Assembly: GCA_964649825.1 (NCBI GenBank) | Contig: CAZYQW010000032.1 | Coordinates: 30,679-94,678, forward strand | Direction: 5' to 3' | DNA: 64,000 bases | From: CAZYQW01 sp964649825 | GTDB taxonomy: Bacteria > Planctomycetota > B15-G4 > JADJEK01 | Part shown: positions 1 to 8,207 of the stretch, piece by piece | How the letters are laid out: each line of letters starts with the position of its first letter | Numbering within the stretch: the first letter of the stretch is position 1 | The notes under the pieces: model-generated | What the model was told of the DNA's origin: nothing | Seen by the model: the letters and a program-made list of their open reading frames with translations, nothing else | Databases searched by the model: none | Position numbers and translations under genes: made by a program

Positions 1-202
1 GCGACGTGTTCGGGTTCACCACGAAGAAGCCGCAGAGCAGGATGATGAAGAGCAAGATCCCGAGCAACCCACCGACGATCATCTGCCAGGTCTGGTTCCT
101 GACTCCGTCCACGAGCGTCCAGATGCTCGCGCCGAGCTCGGCGAAGACCACGAGCAGCATGAAGAACCCTGAGACCCGTCGAACGACGTTTTCCTGTGAC
201 AT
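1..202 (-). CDS. SPFH/band-7 family membrane protein, N-terminal fragment
   Basis: The reverse strand from the ATG at 202 reads MSQENVVRRVSGFFMLLVV and continues through two hydrophobic stretches, with VVNPNTS at the window edge; the rest of the gene lies outside. A good Shine-Dalgarno (GAGGAGG) sits about 10 bases upstream of the ATG. The N-terminus, with paired membrane segments followed by a 'GFFVVNPN' motif just before the expected band-7 domain, resembles SPFH proteins (stomatin/flotillin-like membrane scaffolds). The SPFH domain itself is not in the window, so the family call is inferred from the N-terminus only. The gene diverges from the 2-oxoglutarate dehydrogenase gene across about 206 bases. 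Confidence 0.6.
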   Translation of the reverse strand, partial: MSQENVVRRVSGFFMLLVVFAELGASIWTLVDGVRNQTWQMIVGGLLGILLFIILLCGFFVVNPNTS

Positions 203-408
203 CGCTACTTGTCCTCCTCGATCCGGGGACCCGTGAACTCGGACCCGGGGCTTTCAAAGTGATATCACTCTGATACGTGGCCGGCAAGAGGCCATTCACG
301 CTGGTGTCGAACGTTTTTTGCACGGCTCGGCGCACATCGCGGCTCGAGCATGTCGGCGTGGCGAACGAGGGCTATCCTGTCCGAATCGATCAGAAGGACC
401 GAGGACCG

Positions 409-3400
409 ATGAGCCCGAGCCAAACGACGACGATCGACTTCGAGCGGGAGTTCGGCGTGAACGCCGCTTACGTCGAGACGCTCTACGAGCGCTGGCGGCA
501 GGACCCGACGCGGGTCGAGCCCGAATGGCGGTCCTGGTTCGAACGATTGGCGAACGGATCGTCGAACGACGCGGCGGCGGCGGGCGCCACGGTTGCCCCG
601 GTTGCCCCGGCGCAAGCCGCGCCCGACCGGACGGACTCGGCGCCGCCGCCGGCCGCGCCCGCGAAGCCGATCGCGCCCGCGATGGACGCCACGCGCGAGC
701 GGCTGAAGGGGATCGCGAGGAAGATCGCCGAGAACATGATCGACAGCCTGACGGTGCCGACCGCCACTTCGGTGCGGACGGTGCCGGTGAAGGTGCTGAC
801 CGAGAACCGGAGCATCCTGAACAACCACATGAAGGTGCGCGCGCTCGGCAAGGCGTCGTTCACCCATCTCATCGCGTTCGCGCTGGTCCGAGCCCTGAAG
901 GCCCAGCCTCAGATGCAGGCGTTCTATGACGATGGGGACGATGGGGACGATGGGGACAAGGGAGCCGAGGGGCCCGAGCGGAAGGACGGCGGCGGACCGT
1001 TCAAGGTGACGCCGGCCCACGTGAATCTCGGGCTCGCGATCGACGTCGAGACAAGCTCGGGACGGACGCTCCTCGTGCCGAACGTCAAGCGCGCCGAGAC
1101 GCTCGGGTTCACGGAGTTCCGCGAGGCATACGAGGATCTCGTGCGCAGAGGCCGGGAGGGCAAGCTCGCGGCCTCGGACTTCGCGGGCACGACCGTCACG
1201 CTCACCAACCCCGGCGGGCTCGGCACGCACATGAGCGTGCCGCGGTTGATGCGCGGCCAGGGCCTGATCATCGGCACCGGCTCGATCGGACTGCCGACGC
1301 ACGCGGCCGCGATGTCGCTGGCCACGCTCGGCGACCTCGCGATCGGGCCGGAGCTGACGATCACGAGCACCTACGATCACCGCGTCATCCAGGGCGCCGA
1401 GTCCGGGATCCTGCTGAAGCGCATCGATGACCTGCTCTGCGGCGAAGACGAGTTCTACGACGAGATCTTCCGTGCGATGCGCGTGCCGTGGCAACCGGTC
1501 CGCGCGGCCGTCGACACGCGTCCTGCACACGGGCGCGCGAGCGAAGAAGATCACGTCGCGAAGCAGGCGCGCGTCAACAAACTGATCAACGCGTACCGCA
1601 GCCGCGGCTGTCGGATCGCCGATCTCGATCCTCTCGAATACACGCCCGACCACCTGCCGTCGCTCGACCCGAGCGACTACGGCTTCACCATCTGGGACCT
1701 CGATCGCGAGTTCGTCTGCGACGGGCTCGTCGGCAAGACGTCGATGCCGCTGCGCGACATCCTCTCGGTGCTGGCGAACACGTACTGCCGTCGCTGGACG
1801 ATCGAGTACATGCACATCACGAACCGCGAACGGAAGCACTGGATCCGCGATCGCGTCGAGCTGAAGCGCGACGACGAGGTGTTCGGCCTCGACGACCGGG
1901 AACGCATCCTGAAGCTGCTCTACCGCGCCGAGAACTTCGAGCGCTTCCTCCACACGCGCTACGTCGGCAACAAGCGCTTCTCGCTGGAGGGAGCGGACAC
2001 GCTGATCCCGGCTCTGGCCGAGCTGATCGATCGCGCCGTTGGCGCGGGCGTCGAGAAGGTCGTGATCGGGATGGCGCATCGCGGTCGGCTGAACGTCCTC
2101 GCCAACATCTTGAACAAGTCGTACGACCGCATCTTCCGCGAGTTCGAGGGCGTGCTGCTGCCCATCTCGACGGAGGGTTCCGGGGACGTGAAGTACCACC
2201 TCGGTCAGACCGGGGTCTTCACCACGCGCGGGGGCAAGCAGATCGACGTGATCCTCTCGGCGAACCCGAGCCACCTCGAGGCGGTCGATCCCGTCGTTTG
2301 CGGCATGACGCGCGGCTACCAGGACGCGCTCGGCGACGCCGACCGCACGCGAGTGCTCTCCGTCCTCATCCATGGCGACGCGGCGTTCGCCGGCCAGGGC
2401 GTGGTGGCGGAGACGCTGAACATGTCGAACCTGCCCGCGAACTTCTGCGGCGGCACGATCCACCTCGTCGTCAACAACCAGATCGGCTTCACGGCCGGGC
2501 CGCGCGACCTCCGTTCGACCTACTATTGCACCGACCTCGCGAAAGGGATCGAGGCGCCGATTCTTCACGCCAACGGCGACTACCCCGAGGCGGTGCTGAA
2601 GTCGGTGCACGTCGCGGTCGACTATCAGCGCGAGTTCCAGCGCGACGTGGTCATCGACATGGTCTGCTATCGGCGTTGGGGTCACAACGAGGGCGATGAG
2701 CCCGCGTACACGCAGCCCGTGCTCTACCGCCGCATCCAGAACCACCCGACCGTAACCGAGAACTACGTGCGCCTCCTCATCCGTCGCGGACAGCTCTCGC
2801 GCGAGCAGGCCGAGGAGATCGGCCAGCGCTTCAACGACGAGCTGAAGGACGCGCTCGATCGCTCCCGCGAGCCCGAGGAGAAGCAGAAGGAGCTTCCGCT
2901 CGAGGAGATCCTCGACGTCACCGACGACGACCCGCGCGATTACGCCGTCGAGCCGTCGCCCGAGACCGGCGTGGACGCTGAGCGGCTCATCGCGATCGTC
3001 GACGAGTGCAACACGATGCCCAAGGATCACACGGTGCACCCGAACCTGCTGCGTCAACTCCGCCGCCGCGAGCGGATGGTCCGCGGGGAGCAGGATCTCG
3101 ATTGGGGCACGGCCGAGGCGATCGCGTTCGGCACGCTGCTGCAGGACGGCGTACCGATCCGCCTCAATGGACAGGACTCGGGCCGCGGCACGTTCAGCCA
3201 GCGCCATTCCGTCATCCGCGACCAGGCAAGCGGGGCCGACTACGTCCCGCTCGCCGACTTGAAGGACGCGAAGGCGACCTTCGAGGTGCATGACTCGTTC
3301 CTCTCCGAGGAGGCGGCCCTCGCGTTCGAGTTCGGCTACTCGGTCACGCGGCCTCGCGTGCTGACGATCTGGGAGGCGCAGTTCGGCGACTTCGCCAACG

Positions 3401-4113
3401 GCGCGCAGATCCCGATCGATCAGTTCATCGTCTCGAGCGAGGCGAAGTGGCGGCAGCTCTCGGGCGTCGTGCTGCTCTTGCCGCACGGCTACGATGGTCA
3501 GGGGCCCGAGCACTCGAGCGGGCGGATCGAGCGCTTCCTGACCCAGTGCGCCGACGGCAACATGAGCGTCTGCAACTGCTCGACGGCCGCGCAATACTTC
3601 CACCTGCTGCGCCGCCAAGGGGTCGCCGATCCGAAGCGGCCCCTCGTCGTCTTCACACCGAAGAGCCTGCTGCGCGACCCGAGGGCCGCAAGCCCGATCC
3701 ACGAGCTGACCGAGGGTCGCTTCCGGGAGTTGATCGCCGACGCCGCGGCCGATCCAGCGACCACCAAGCGCCTGCTCCTCTGCTCCGGCAAGCTCTACCA
3801 CGAGCTCGCCCAGCATCGCGAGGAGCACGGCCACGACGACGTGGCGATCGCGCGGCTCGAGCAGCTCTATCCCTTCCCGCGCGATCAAGTCCGAGCGGAG
3901 ATCGAACGGCTGTCGCCCGACCGAGTCGTCTGGTGCCAGGAGGAGCCGAAGAACATGGGCCCGTTCTCGTTCGTCCTCCAGCGCGGTCTGGACATGGGCG
4001 TCGACGTCGCATACGCCGGACGCCCCGTATCGGCGAGCCCCGCGACGGGGTCGTACAAGCGGCACAACGCGGAGCAGGAATACCTCGTGAAGAAAGCGTT
4101 CGCGGAGACGTGA
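409..4113 (+). CDS. kgd: Multifunctional 2-oxoglutarate dehydrogenase E1 / succinyltransferase E2 fusion
   Basis: 1234 residues from the ATG at 409. An in-frame GTG at 277 exists, but the E1 N-terminal motif (FEREFGVNAAYVETLYERW) starts right after 409. Domains in order: E1 N-terminal helix (about 8-48), Ala/Pro-rich linker (50-95), E2 acyltransferase catalytic domain (95-350, active-site His in DHRVIQG at about 324), then thiamine-diphosphate E1 dehydrogenase (about 380-1234) with GMAHRGRLNV, SANPSHLEAVDPVV, GDAAFAGQGV and GQDSGRGTFSQRH. This is the Kgd/OdhA architecture of actinobacteria, which carries E2 and E1 on one chain and needs a separate E3 and lipoyl partner. It makes succinyl-CoA in the TCA cycle in the cytoplasm. 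Oddity: an acidic insertion of about 25 residues (DDGDDGDDGDKG) interrupts the E2 domain, encoded by a 9-base tandem repeat at 928-957. Confidence 0.95.
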   Translation: MSPSQTTTIDFEREFGVNAAYVETLYERWRQDPTRVEPEWRSWFERLANGSSNDAAAAGATVAPVAPAQAAPDRTDSAPPPAAPAKPIAPAMDATRERLKGIARKIAENMIDSLTVPTATSVRTVPVKVLTENRSILNNHMKVRALGKASFTHLIAFALVRALKAQPQMQAFYDDGDDGDDGDKGAEGPERKDGGGPFKVTPAHVNLGLAIDVETSSGRTLLVPNVKRAETLGFTEFREAYEDLVRRGREGKLAASDFAGTTVTLTNPGGLGTHMSVPRLMRGQGLIIGTGSIGLPTHAAAMSLATLGDLAIGPELTITSTYDHRVIQGAESGILLKRIDDLLCGEDEFYDEIFRAMRVPWQPVRAAVDTRPAHGRASEEDHVAKQARVNKLINAYRSRGCRIADLDPLEYTPDHLPSLDPSDYGFTIWDLDREFVCDGLVGKTSMPLRDILSVLANTYCRRWTIEYMHITNRERKHWIRDRVELKRDDEVFGLDDRERILKLLYRAENFERFLHTRYVGNKRFSLEGADTLIPALAELIDRAVGAGVEKVVIGMAHRGRLNVLANILNKSYDRIFREFEGVLLPISTEGSGDVKYHLGQTGVFTTRGGKQIDVILSANPSHLEAVDPVVCGMTRGYQDALGDADRTRVLSVLIHGDAAFAGQGVVAETLNMSNLPANFCGGTIHLVVNNQIGFTAGPRDLRSTYYCTDLAKGIEAPILHANGDYPEAVLKSVHVAVDYQREFQRDVVIDMVCYRRWGHNEGDEPAYTQPVLYRRIQNHPTVTENYVRLLIRRGQLSREQAEEIGQRFNDELKDALDRSREPEEKQKELPLEEILDVTDDDPRDYAVEPSPETGVDAERLIAIVDECNTMPKDHTVHPNLLRQLRRRERMVRGEQDLDWGTAEAIAFGTLLQDGVPIRLNGQDSGRGTFSQRHSVIRDQASGADYVPLADLKDAKATFEVHDSFLSEEAALAFEFGYSVTRPRVLTIWEAQFGDFANGAQIPIDQFIVSSEAKWRQLSGVVLLLPHGYDGQGPEHSSGRIERFLTQCADGNMSVCNCSTAAQYFHLLRRQGVADPKRPLVVFTPKSLLRDPRAASPIHELTEGRFRELIADAAADPATTKRLLLCSGKLYHELAQHREEHGHDDVAIARLEQLYPFPRDQVRAEIERLSPDRVVWCQEEPKNMGPFSFVLQRGLDMGVDVAYAGRPVSASPATGSYKRHNAEQEYLVKKAFAET
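928..958 (+). repeat. In-frame 9-base tandem repeat inside kgd
   Basis: Three consecutive copies of GACGATGGG encode the acidic run DDGDDGDDG in the E2 domain of the 2-oxoglutarate dehydrogenase. Homologues go from the core strand directly into the TPEHTNLGLAID-like segment, so this looks like a slippage-prone insertion in a surface loop. Confidence 0.75.
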
Positions 4114-4159
4114 TCGTTCGCGCGGCGAGCGAACGACGACCGAACCGGAAGGTCGGCGC

Positions 4160-4321
4160 TAGTGGTGTGATTCAGATTGTTGGTGGATGATCCGGAGGTC
4201 ATCGTCGTCGCTGGCAAGGCGCGACGACGACCGCGTATTCGAGATACGTCGAGGAGGAGCAACGCAGCCAGCGACGACGAGGGCCCCGGAGAAACGTCAA
4301 CAACTCTGAATCACACCACTA
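4160..4321. repeat. 162-base palindromic element (REP/MITE-like or structured RNA)
   Basis: The ends are a 17-base perfect inverted repeat (4160-4176 with 4305-4321), extended to 23 bases with a one-base bulge (to 4182 / 4298). Inside are a 5-base pair (4191-4195 with 4286-4290) and a perfect 13-base pair (4203-4215 with 4267-4279), plus a small central hairpin around GTAT/ATAC (4235-4246). Nested pairing over the whole length gives a long branched hairpin. It fills the gap between kgd and the convergent secreted-protein gene, and its last three bases (CTA, 4319-4321) supply that gene's TAG stop. It could be a miniature mobile repeat, a bidirectional terminator, or a stable RNA; the sequence alone does not decide. 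Confidence 0.75.
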
Positions 4322-5491
4322 CATGCCGAAGCGGATCTCGAGGCCCCGCGACGAGGACACGCCTTGCGCGGCCCCGGGGTCGGACTGCAGACCTTGGATG
4401 TACAACCTCGCGCCGCACAGGAGCGGATCGTTCGGAATCGTCGTGGAAATCACGAATCCGGAGCCGGGCAACGGGAGCGCCATCGCGACGATCGGGACGA
4501 GAAGGAGGTCCCCGCCCCAGAAGCCGGGAATCGACGCCGGACTCGATCCCATGAGGAGCAGGACCTGAGTGGCCGTGCCCGACGAGTTCCCGACGCCGAG
4601 CGTCACGAGCGCATTGATGAGGGGTATGCCGTTCAAGACGAGGGACGGGACACCGGTCGTTCCGGGGACGCCGTCGCCGTAATGTCTCGACGTCGCCACG
4701 CACGGGCTCACGAACTCGGCGCCCCGCAGCTCGGAGTACCCCGATCCCCCGATCAACGTCTGCGTGCCGGTCGTCGCGTCGATCGAGAACAACTTGTGAC
4801 GCCCGCCGATGATCGTGCCGTCCGAGCGCGCGGCGAGGAACTGGACGAGGCCGCCGCCGTCCGCGCCGACCGTGGGGTTGACGTCCGTCGCCGCGCCCGT
4901 GAAGAGGTCGATGGTCAAGAGGCCGTCGCCGAATGCACCGAGCCCGATGTCCCACGCGTAGAGCGTTCCGTCCGGCGCAAACGCGAGTCCCTGGATGCCG
5001 GGGAAGCCCGTGGCACCGACCTTCAGCAGCGCGTTCGTCGCGACGTCGTACGTCCATAGCTCGTCCGGGTCGCCGTCGACGACGAGATGGAAGAGCCCGT
5101 TCACATCGATCGCCATCGCGCGCACGTCCTTGGCGACCGTGACGACGGGAGTGCCGACTCCGGTCGACGGATCGACGGTGATGATCGTGAATCCGGCGCT
5201 GGCGTAGATCGTTCCCGTGACGTCGACCGCCATTGCGTTGATCGCGACGAAGCCGGTCGGTCCGATGAGCGCGCCCGCGCCGGTCGTCGAGTCGATCGCG
5301 AACGCTTGCCCGTTCCACGTGACGCCCACCATGTCCTGAGCCGACGCACGCGCGGCCACGAGCGCCGACAGCAAGACCAGGAACCGGCGCACCGGTGCTG
5401 CCGCCGCCCTCGCCGATCGGCGGGATCGACGACGTCGAGCTCGTTCGATTCTCGAGGCGCCGATGATCGGAGCGGCGTGCGACGAGATCAT
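4319..5491 (-). CDS. Secreted propeller-like protein with planctomycete C-terminal module
   Basis: 390 residues from the ATG at 5491, chosen because GGAGGGA lies just upstream and an export signal follows (Arg-rich n-region, hydrophobic stretch, ARASAQ cleavage site at about 45-50); the reading frame is open further upstream but without signal-like sequence. The body (about 50-265) is a series of short repeats of the type 'AMAVDVTGTIYA', 'GLAFAPDGTLYAWD', as in NHL/WD-like beta-propellers. The C-terminal ~120 residues start at YGDGVPGTTGV and contain LYIQGLQSDPGAAQGVSSS, the module shared with several other exoproteins here. Function unknown; extracellular or surface location inferred. Its stop codon is formed by the end of the palindrome at 4160-4321. 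Confidence 0.75.
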   Translation of the reverse strand: MISSHAAPIIGASRIERARRRRSRRSARAAAAPVRRFLVLLSALVAARASAQDMVGVTWNGQAFAIDSTTGAGALIGPTGFVAINAMAVDVTGTIYASAGFTIITVDPSTGVGTPVVTVAKDVRAMAIDVNGLFHLVVDGDPDELWTYDVATNALLKVGATGFPGIQGLAFAPDGTLYAWDIGLGAFGDGLLTIDLFTGAATDVNPTVGADGGGLVQFLAARSDGTIIGGRHKLFSIDATTGTQTLIGGSGYSELRGAEFVSPCVATSRHYGDGVPGTTGVPSLVLNGIPLINALVTLGVGNSSGTATQVLLLMGSSPASIPGFWGGDLLLVPIVAMALPLPGSGFVISTTIPNDPLLCGARLYIQGLQSDPGAAQGVSSSRGLEIRFGM

Positions 5492-5766
5492 CTGGTCCCT
5501 CCGGGAACGACGGACATGATGAGCGGCCGCGAGGATACCCGACTCCCCCGTGGACCCCGTGGACGAGTCCCGACCCCTCGTGATCTTCGAGGCATGGTCG
5601 ATCCCGCGGATCGGCCGGGCATTCGCGGTTCGATGGCCAGCGCGGGCCGGGGGGCGCCCGTTCGGAACGCGATCCCGGCCGAAAACAAGGTGACGCCCGC
5701 GCGGCGCTCCGGATGAGTCCCTGTGTACCCACTCCTCCATCGACTCCGCGTCAGGACACCTCGCTC

Positions 5767-7239
5767 ATGAAGATCGGCACTCGGGCCACCGCTCCGTTCA
5801 GGACCTCGTTCGTCACCGCCGCCGTGCGGACGTGCACCTTCCTTTCGCTCGCCGCCGCGGCCCCTGCGCAGACCGGCCCGTGGACCGATGGCGAGCTGCT
5901 CGTCCGCTGCCAGGTCCTGCCCTCAGGGCAGCCGGCCATCTTTCGCGTCGTTCCCGAGACCGGCGAGACGGCGGTGCTGACGACCACGCAAGGCTGGGGC
6001 GGCTGGGCCGGATCCCTGGTATTCGACTCCTATCGTGGCGGGGTGCTCTCCAACATGTCGCTGGCCCCGGACAGCGCCTTCCTCTTCCGATTGTGGCTCG
6101 TGTCGCACGACGGCACGGCAGCGGCGTTGCCCGGGTTCACGGGCAGCTTGCGCGCGCTGGCCTCCGCCGGCGACGGGCGGGTCTTCTTCGTGCGGCACTC
6201 GGGCGCGACCCAGGGCCCCAAGGCCATCGAGTACTTCGACGCCAACGACGTCATTCAGAGCTTGATGCAGAGCGACGGCGTGACCCCGTTCCAGGCCGAC
6301 GTCGAGCATCTGTTGTACGACGCACCGAGCAACGCGCTCATCGGCAGCAGCTCGGCCCAGTGGGCGGCCACCCATTGCTCGGCCACCGGCTCCAGCTTGT
6401 ACCGGTTCCCGCTGTCGGCAGACGGACTGCGCGTGACCGGACCAGTGACCTGCACTTCGGTGCCCACGACCCTGCTCTACGGCGACATCATGTCCCTCGA
6501 TCACCTGCCGGACGGCAACGTGCTCGTGACCACCGCCACCGCCTTTCTCGGCGCCCCTCACTTCATGCTCTCACTGAATCCGGTCACGCTTGCGGTCGCG
6601 GCCTTTGCGGATCCCACGCAGGGCGACGTGAACGGTGGCATCTGGTCGGCGCGTCTCGGCAAGGCGATCGTCCACGCCAACAGCGGCTCGGCGTGGTGGG
6701 AGCCCAACGGATTGCGGTCGTTCGCTTCCGGTCAGAACGGCTTCGGGACGTTTCTCGCGACGAGCCTGCCGCTGCCCGTCGGAGGCGGCTTCAGCCCCAA
6801 CGAGATCGTGGCCGAGGTGGACGTCAACGGCCCAGCCTGCGATGGCTTCCAGATCCCGTACGGCACGGGTCTCGCCGGTTCCGGCGCGATCGTGCCGCTG
6901 CTCGGCGCGGTCGGCTGCCCGGACATCGGGAATCCGTTCACGCTGTCGATCAACGGCGTGGTCGGTGGCGCCAATGGCGTGCTCTTCGCCGGCATCGCGC
7001 CCGGCGCCGTGCCGTTCATGGGCGGCACGTTCCTCCTCGGTGGTCCGATTCTCCTGGTGATCCCGATCGCCGTCGGCGGCCCCCCGGGCGTCGCGAACGC
7101 GGGCTCGCTCGCCGTACCCGCAGTGATCGGGGATCCGGTCCTCTCGGGGGTCAGTATCTATCTGCAGGGCGGCTTCTTCGACGCGGCCGCCGTTCAGGGC
7201 GTATCGCTCAGCAACGGCATGCGCCTGCAAGCGAACTGA
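5767..7239 (+). CDS. Secreted protein with C-terminal planctomycete module
   Basis: 490 residues from the ATG at 5767; an in-frame upstream start at 5713 would put 18 non-signal residues before the signal peptide. Residues 1-38 are a signal peptide ending LAAAAPAQ. The middle (40-360) has propeller-like segments (GSLRALASAGDGRVFFV, DIMSLDHLPDGNVLV) without a clear named domain. The last ~125 residues begin at IPYGTGLAGSGAIVP and end VSIYLQGGFFDAAAVQGVSL, matching the module in the neighbouring divergent gene. The two divergent genes (starts 5491 and 5767) share a 275-base intergenic region and probably a regulatory context. Function unknown. Confidence 0.72.
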   Translation: MKIGTRATAPFRTSFVTAAVRTCTFLSLAAAAPAQTGPWTDGELLVRCQVLPSGQPAIFRVVPETGETAVLTTTQGWGGWAGSLVFDSYRGGVLSNMSLAPDSAFLFRLWLVSHDGTAAALPGFTGSLRALASAGDGRVFFVRHSGATQGPKAIEYFDANDVIQSLMQSDGVTPFQADVEHLLYDAPSNALIGSSSAQWAATHCSATGSSLYRFPLSADGLRVTGPVTCTSVPTTLLYGDIMSLDHLPDGNVLVTTATAFLGAPHFMLSLNPVTLAVAAFADPTQGDVNGGIWSARLGKAIVHANSGSAWWEPNGLRSFASGQNGFGTFLATSLPLPVGGGFSPNEIVAEVDVNGPACDGFQIPYGTGLAGSGAIVPLLGAVGCPDIGNPFTLSINGVVGGANGVLFAGIAPGAVPFMGGTFLLGGPILLVIPIAVGGPPGVANAGSLAVPAVIGDPVLSGVSIYLQGGFFDAAAVQGVSLSNGMRLQAN

Positions 7240-7499
7240 GCGGCGGCCGGAACCGGGCGCGCGGTGGGGTACGACGAGAGTTCAGGTCATTGCCGAACGC
7301 CCCTGCCGATGTCGACTCCATGAAGCGCGTGCCCGAATGCCCGCCGACCTTGGCGCGCGGAGACGATCTCCGGCCGAGTCCTGCGGACGGCCTGGAATGA
7401 GTTCGGATGGGTATTGCATTGGATTCGCACTGGGCTGACCACTACCCTCGCTCCTATCCTCAAGACCCGTCCGACGAAACACTCGATAGCGAGACCACG

Positions 7500-7925
7500 A
7501 TGCCGACCTCCAAGAGGAAGACCTCGAAGGCTGCCGCCGACAAGGCACCAAACCCGGCGTTCGCGTTCCTGATGAAGTTCATGAAGTCCAAGCCGAAGGC
7601 TGCGTATGCGGACGCCGCCGCCGCGGCCAAGAGAGCCGGGCACACCATTTACCCAATCATGTGGGGTCGGGCGCAGATGCTGCTCGGACGCGTCAAGGCG
7701 AAGCCTCGCGGCGACGGCAAGGTCGCCGGTGCCGCCAAGGTCGCGGCGGCTCCGAAAGTGCGCGCGCCGCGTGAGCGCGTTGCCGGTGTTCCCGGCAATG
7801 GGGCGTCGATCACCATCGACGGCGCAGACGTCGAACGCTGGAGTCGGATCGTCGAGAAGCTGAACGGAGGCGGTACCGCGGCGCTCGTGTTTGATGGATC
7901 GGAGTGGGCGGTGACCGTTCGGTAG
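7500..7925 (+). CDS. Small basic protein of unknown function
   Basis: 141 residues from the ATG at 7500; the frame is open 31 codons further upstream, but that stretch is not protein-like. The N-terminus is Lys/Ala-rich (MPTSKRKTSKAAADKAP). A compact segment follows (about 16-60) with PAFAFLMKFMKSKPKAAYAD and AGHTIYPIMWGRAQMLLG, then a Lys/Ala/Pro linker (65-95), then a short C-terminal segment (GASITIDGADVERWSRIVEK) ending in a beta-like FDGSEWAVTVR. The charge suggests nucleic-acid binding, with the middle segment possibly a helix-turn-helix-like fold, but this is inference only. It stands alone with no close same-strand neighbour. Only a weak ribosome-binding site is visible. Confidence 0.55.
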   Translation: MPTSKRKTSKAAADKAPNPAFAFLMKFMKSKPKAAYADAAAAAKRAGHTIYPIMWGRAQMLLGRVKAKPRGDGKVAGAAKVAAAPKVRAPRERVAGVPGNGASITIDGADVERWSRIVEKLNGGGTAALVFDGSEWAVTVR

Positions 7926-8207
7926 AGTTCGGCGGGAAGCGAGCCGTCGTCGACTTCGTGCATCCGTGGATCGCCTACAAACGGACGTCACGGGCATCGT
8001 TCCACCCGCACCCGGCCGTTCCTGTCGACGCCGACGTGCCCCATGATCCCGGTGTCGCGAGCCTCGGTGGATCCCTCAGCCCGGACTGGCGACGGCGCAC
8101 GACCGCGTCCGCCCCGAGGCTCGGGGAACGGCTTGGACGGCGCGGGCGACGGCTGAATCCGCCCGAATCGACTATGATCGGTCCACCCGTGCATCGGAGG
8201 TGACAGG

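Noticed and set aside
265..4065. A 1266-codon open frame on the reverse strand opposite kgd
   Set aside because: It mirrors a strongly conserved gene and its translation is arginine-, leucine- and valine-rich with no domain; high GC makes long antisense frames common here.
4177..4554. A 125-codon frame across the palindrome
   Set aside because: The coding potential comes from repeat DNA (VVAGKARRRPRIRDTS...) and continues antisense into another gene; treated as repeat, not protein.
7904..8203. A 99-codon frame between the small basic protein and the beta-helix gene
   Set aside because: It is proline/arginine-rich, has no ribosome-binding site and overlaps the preceding gene.
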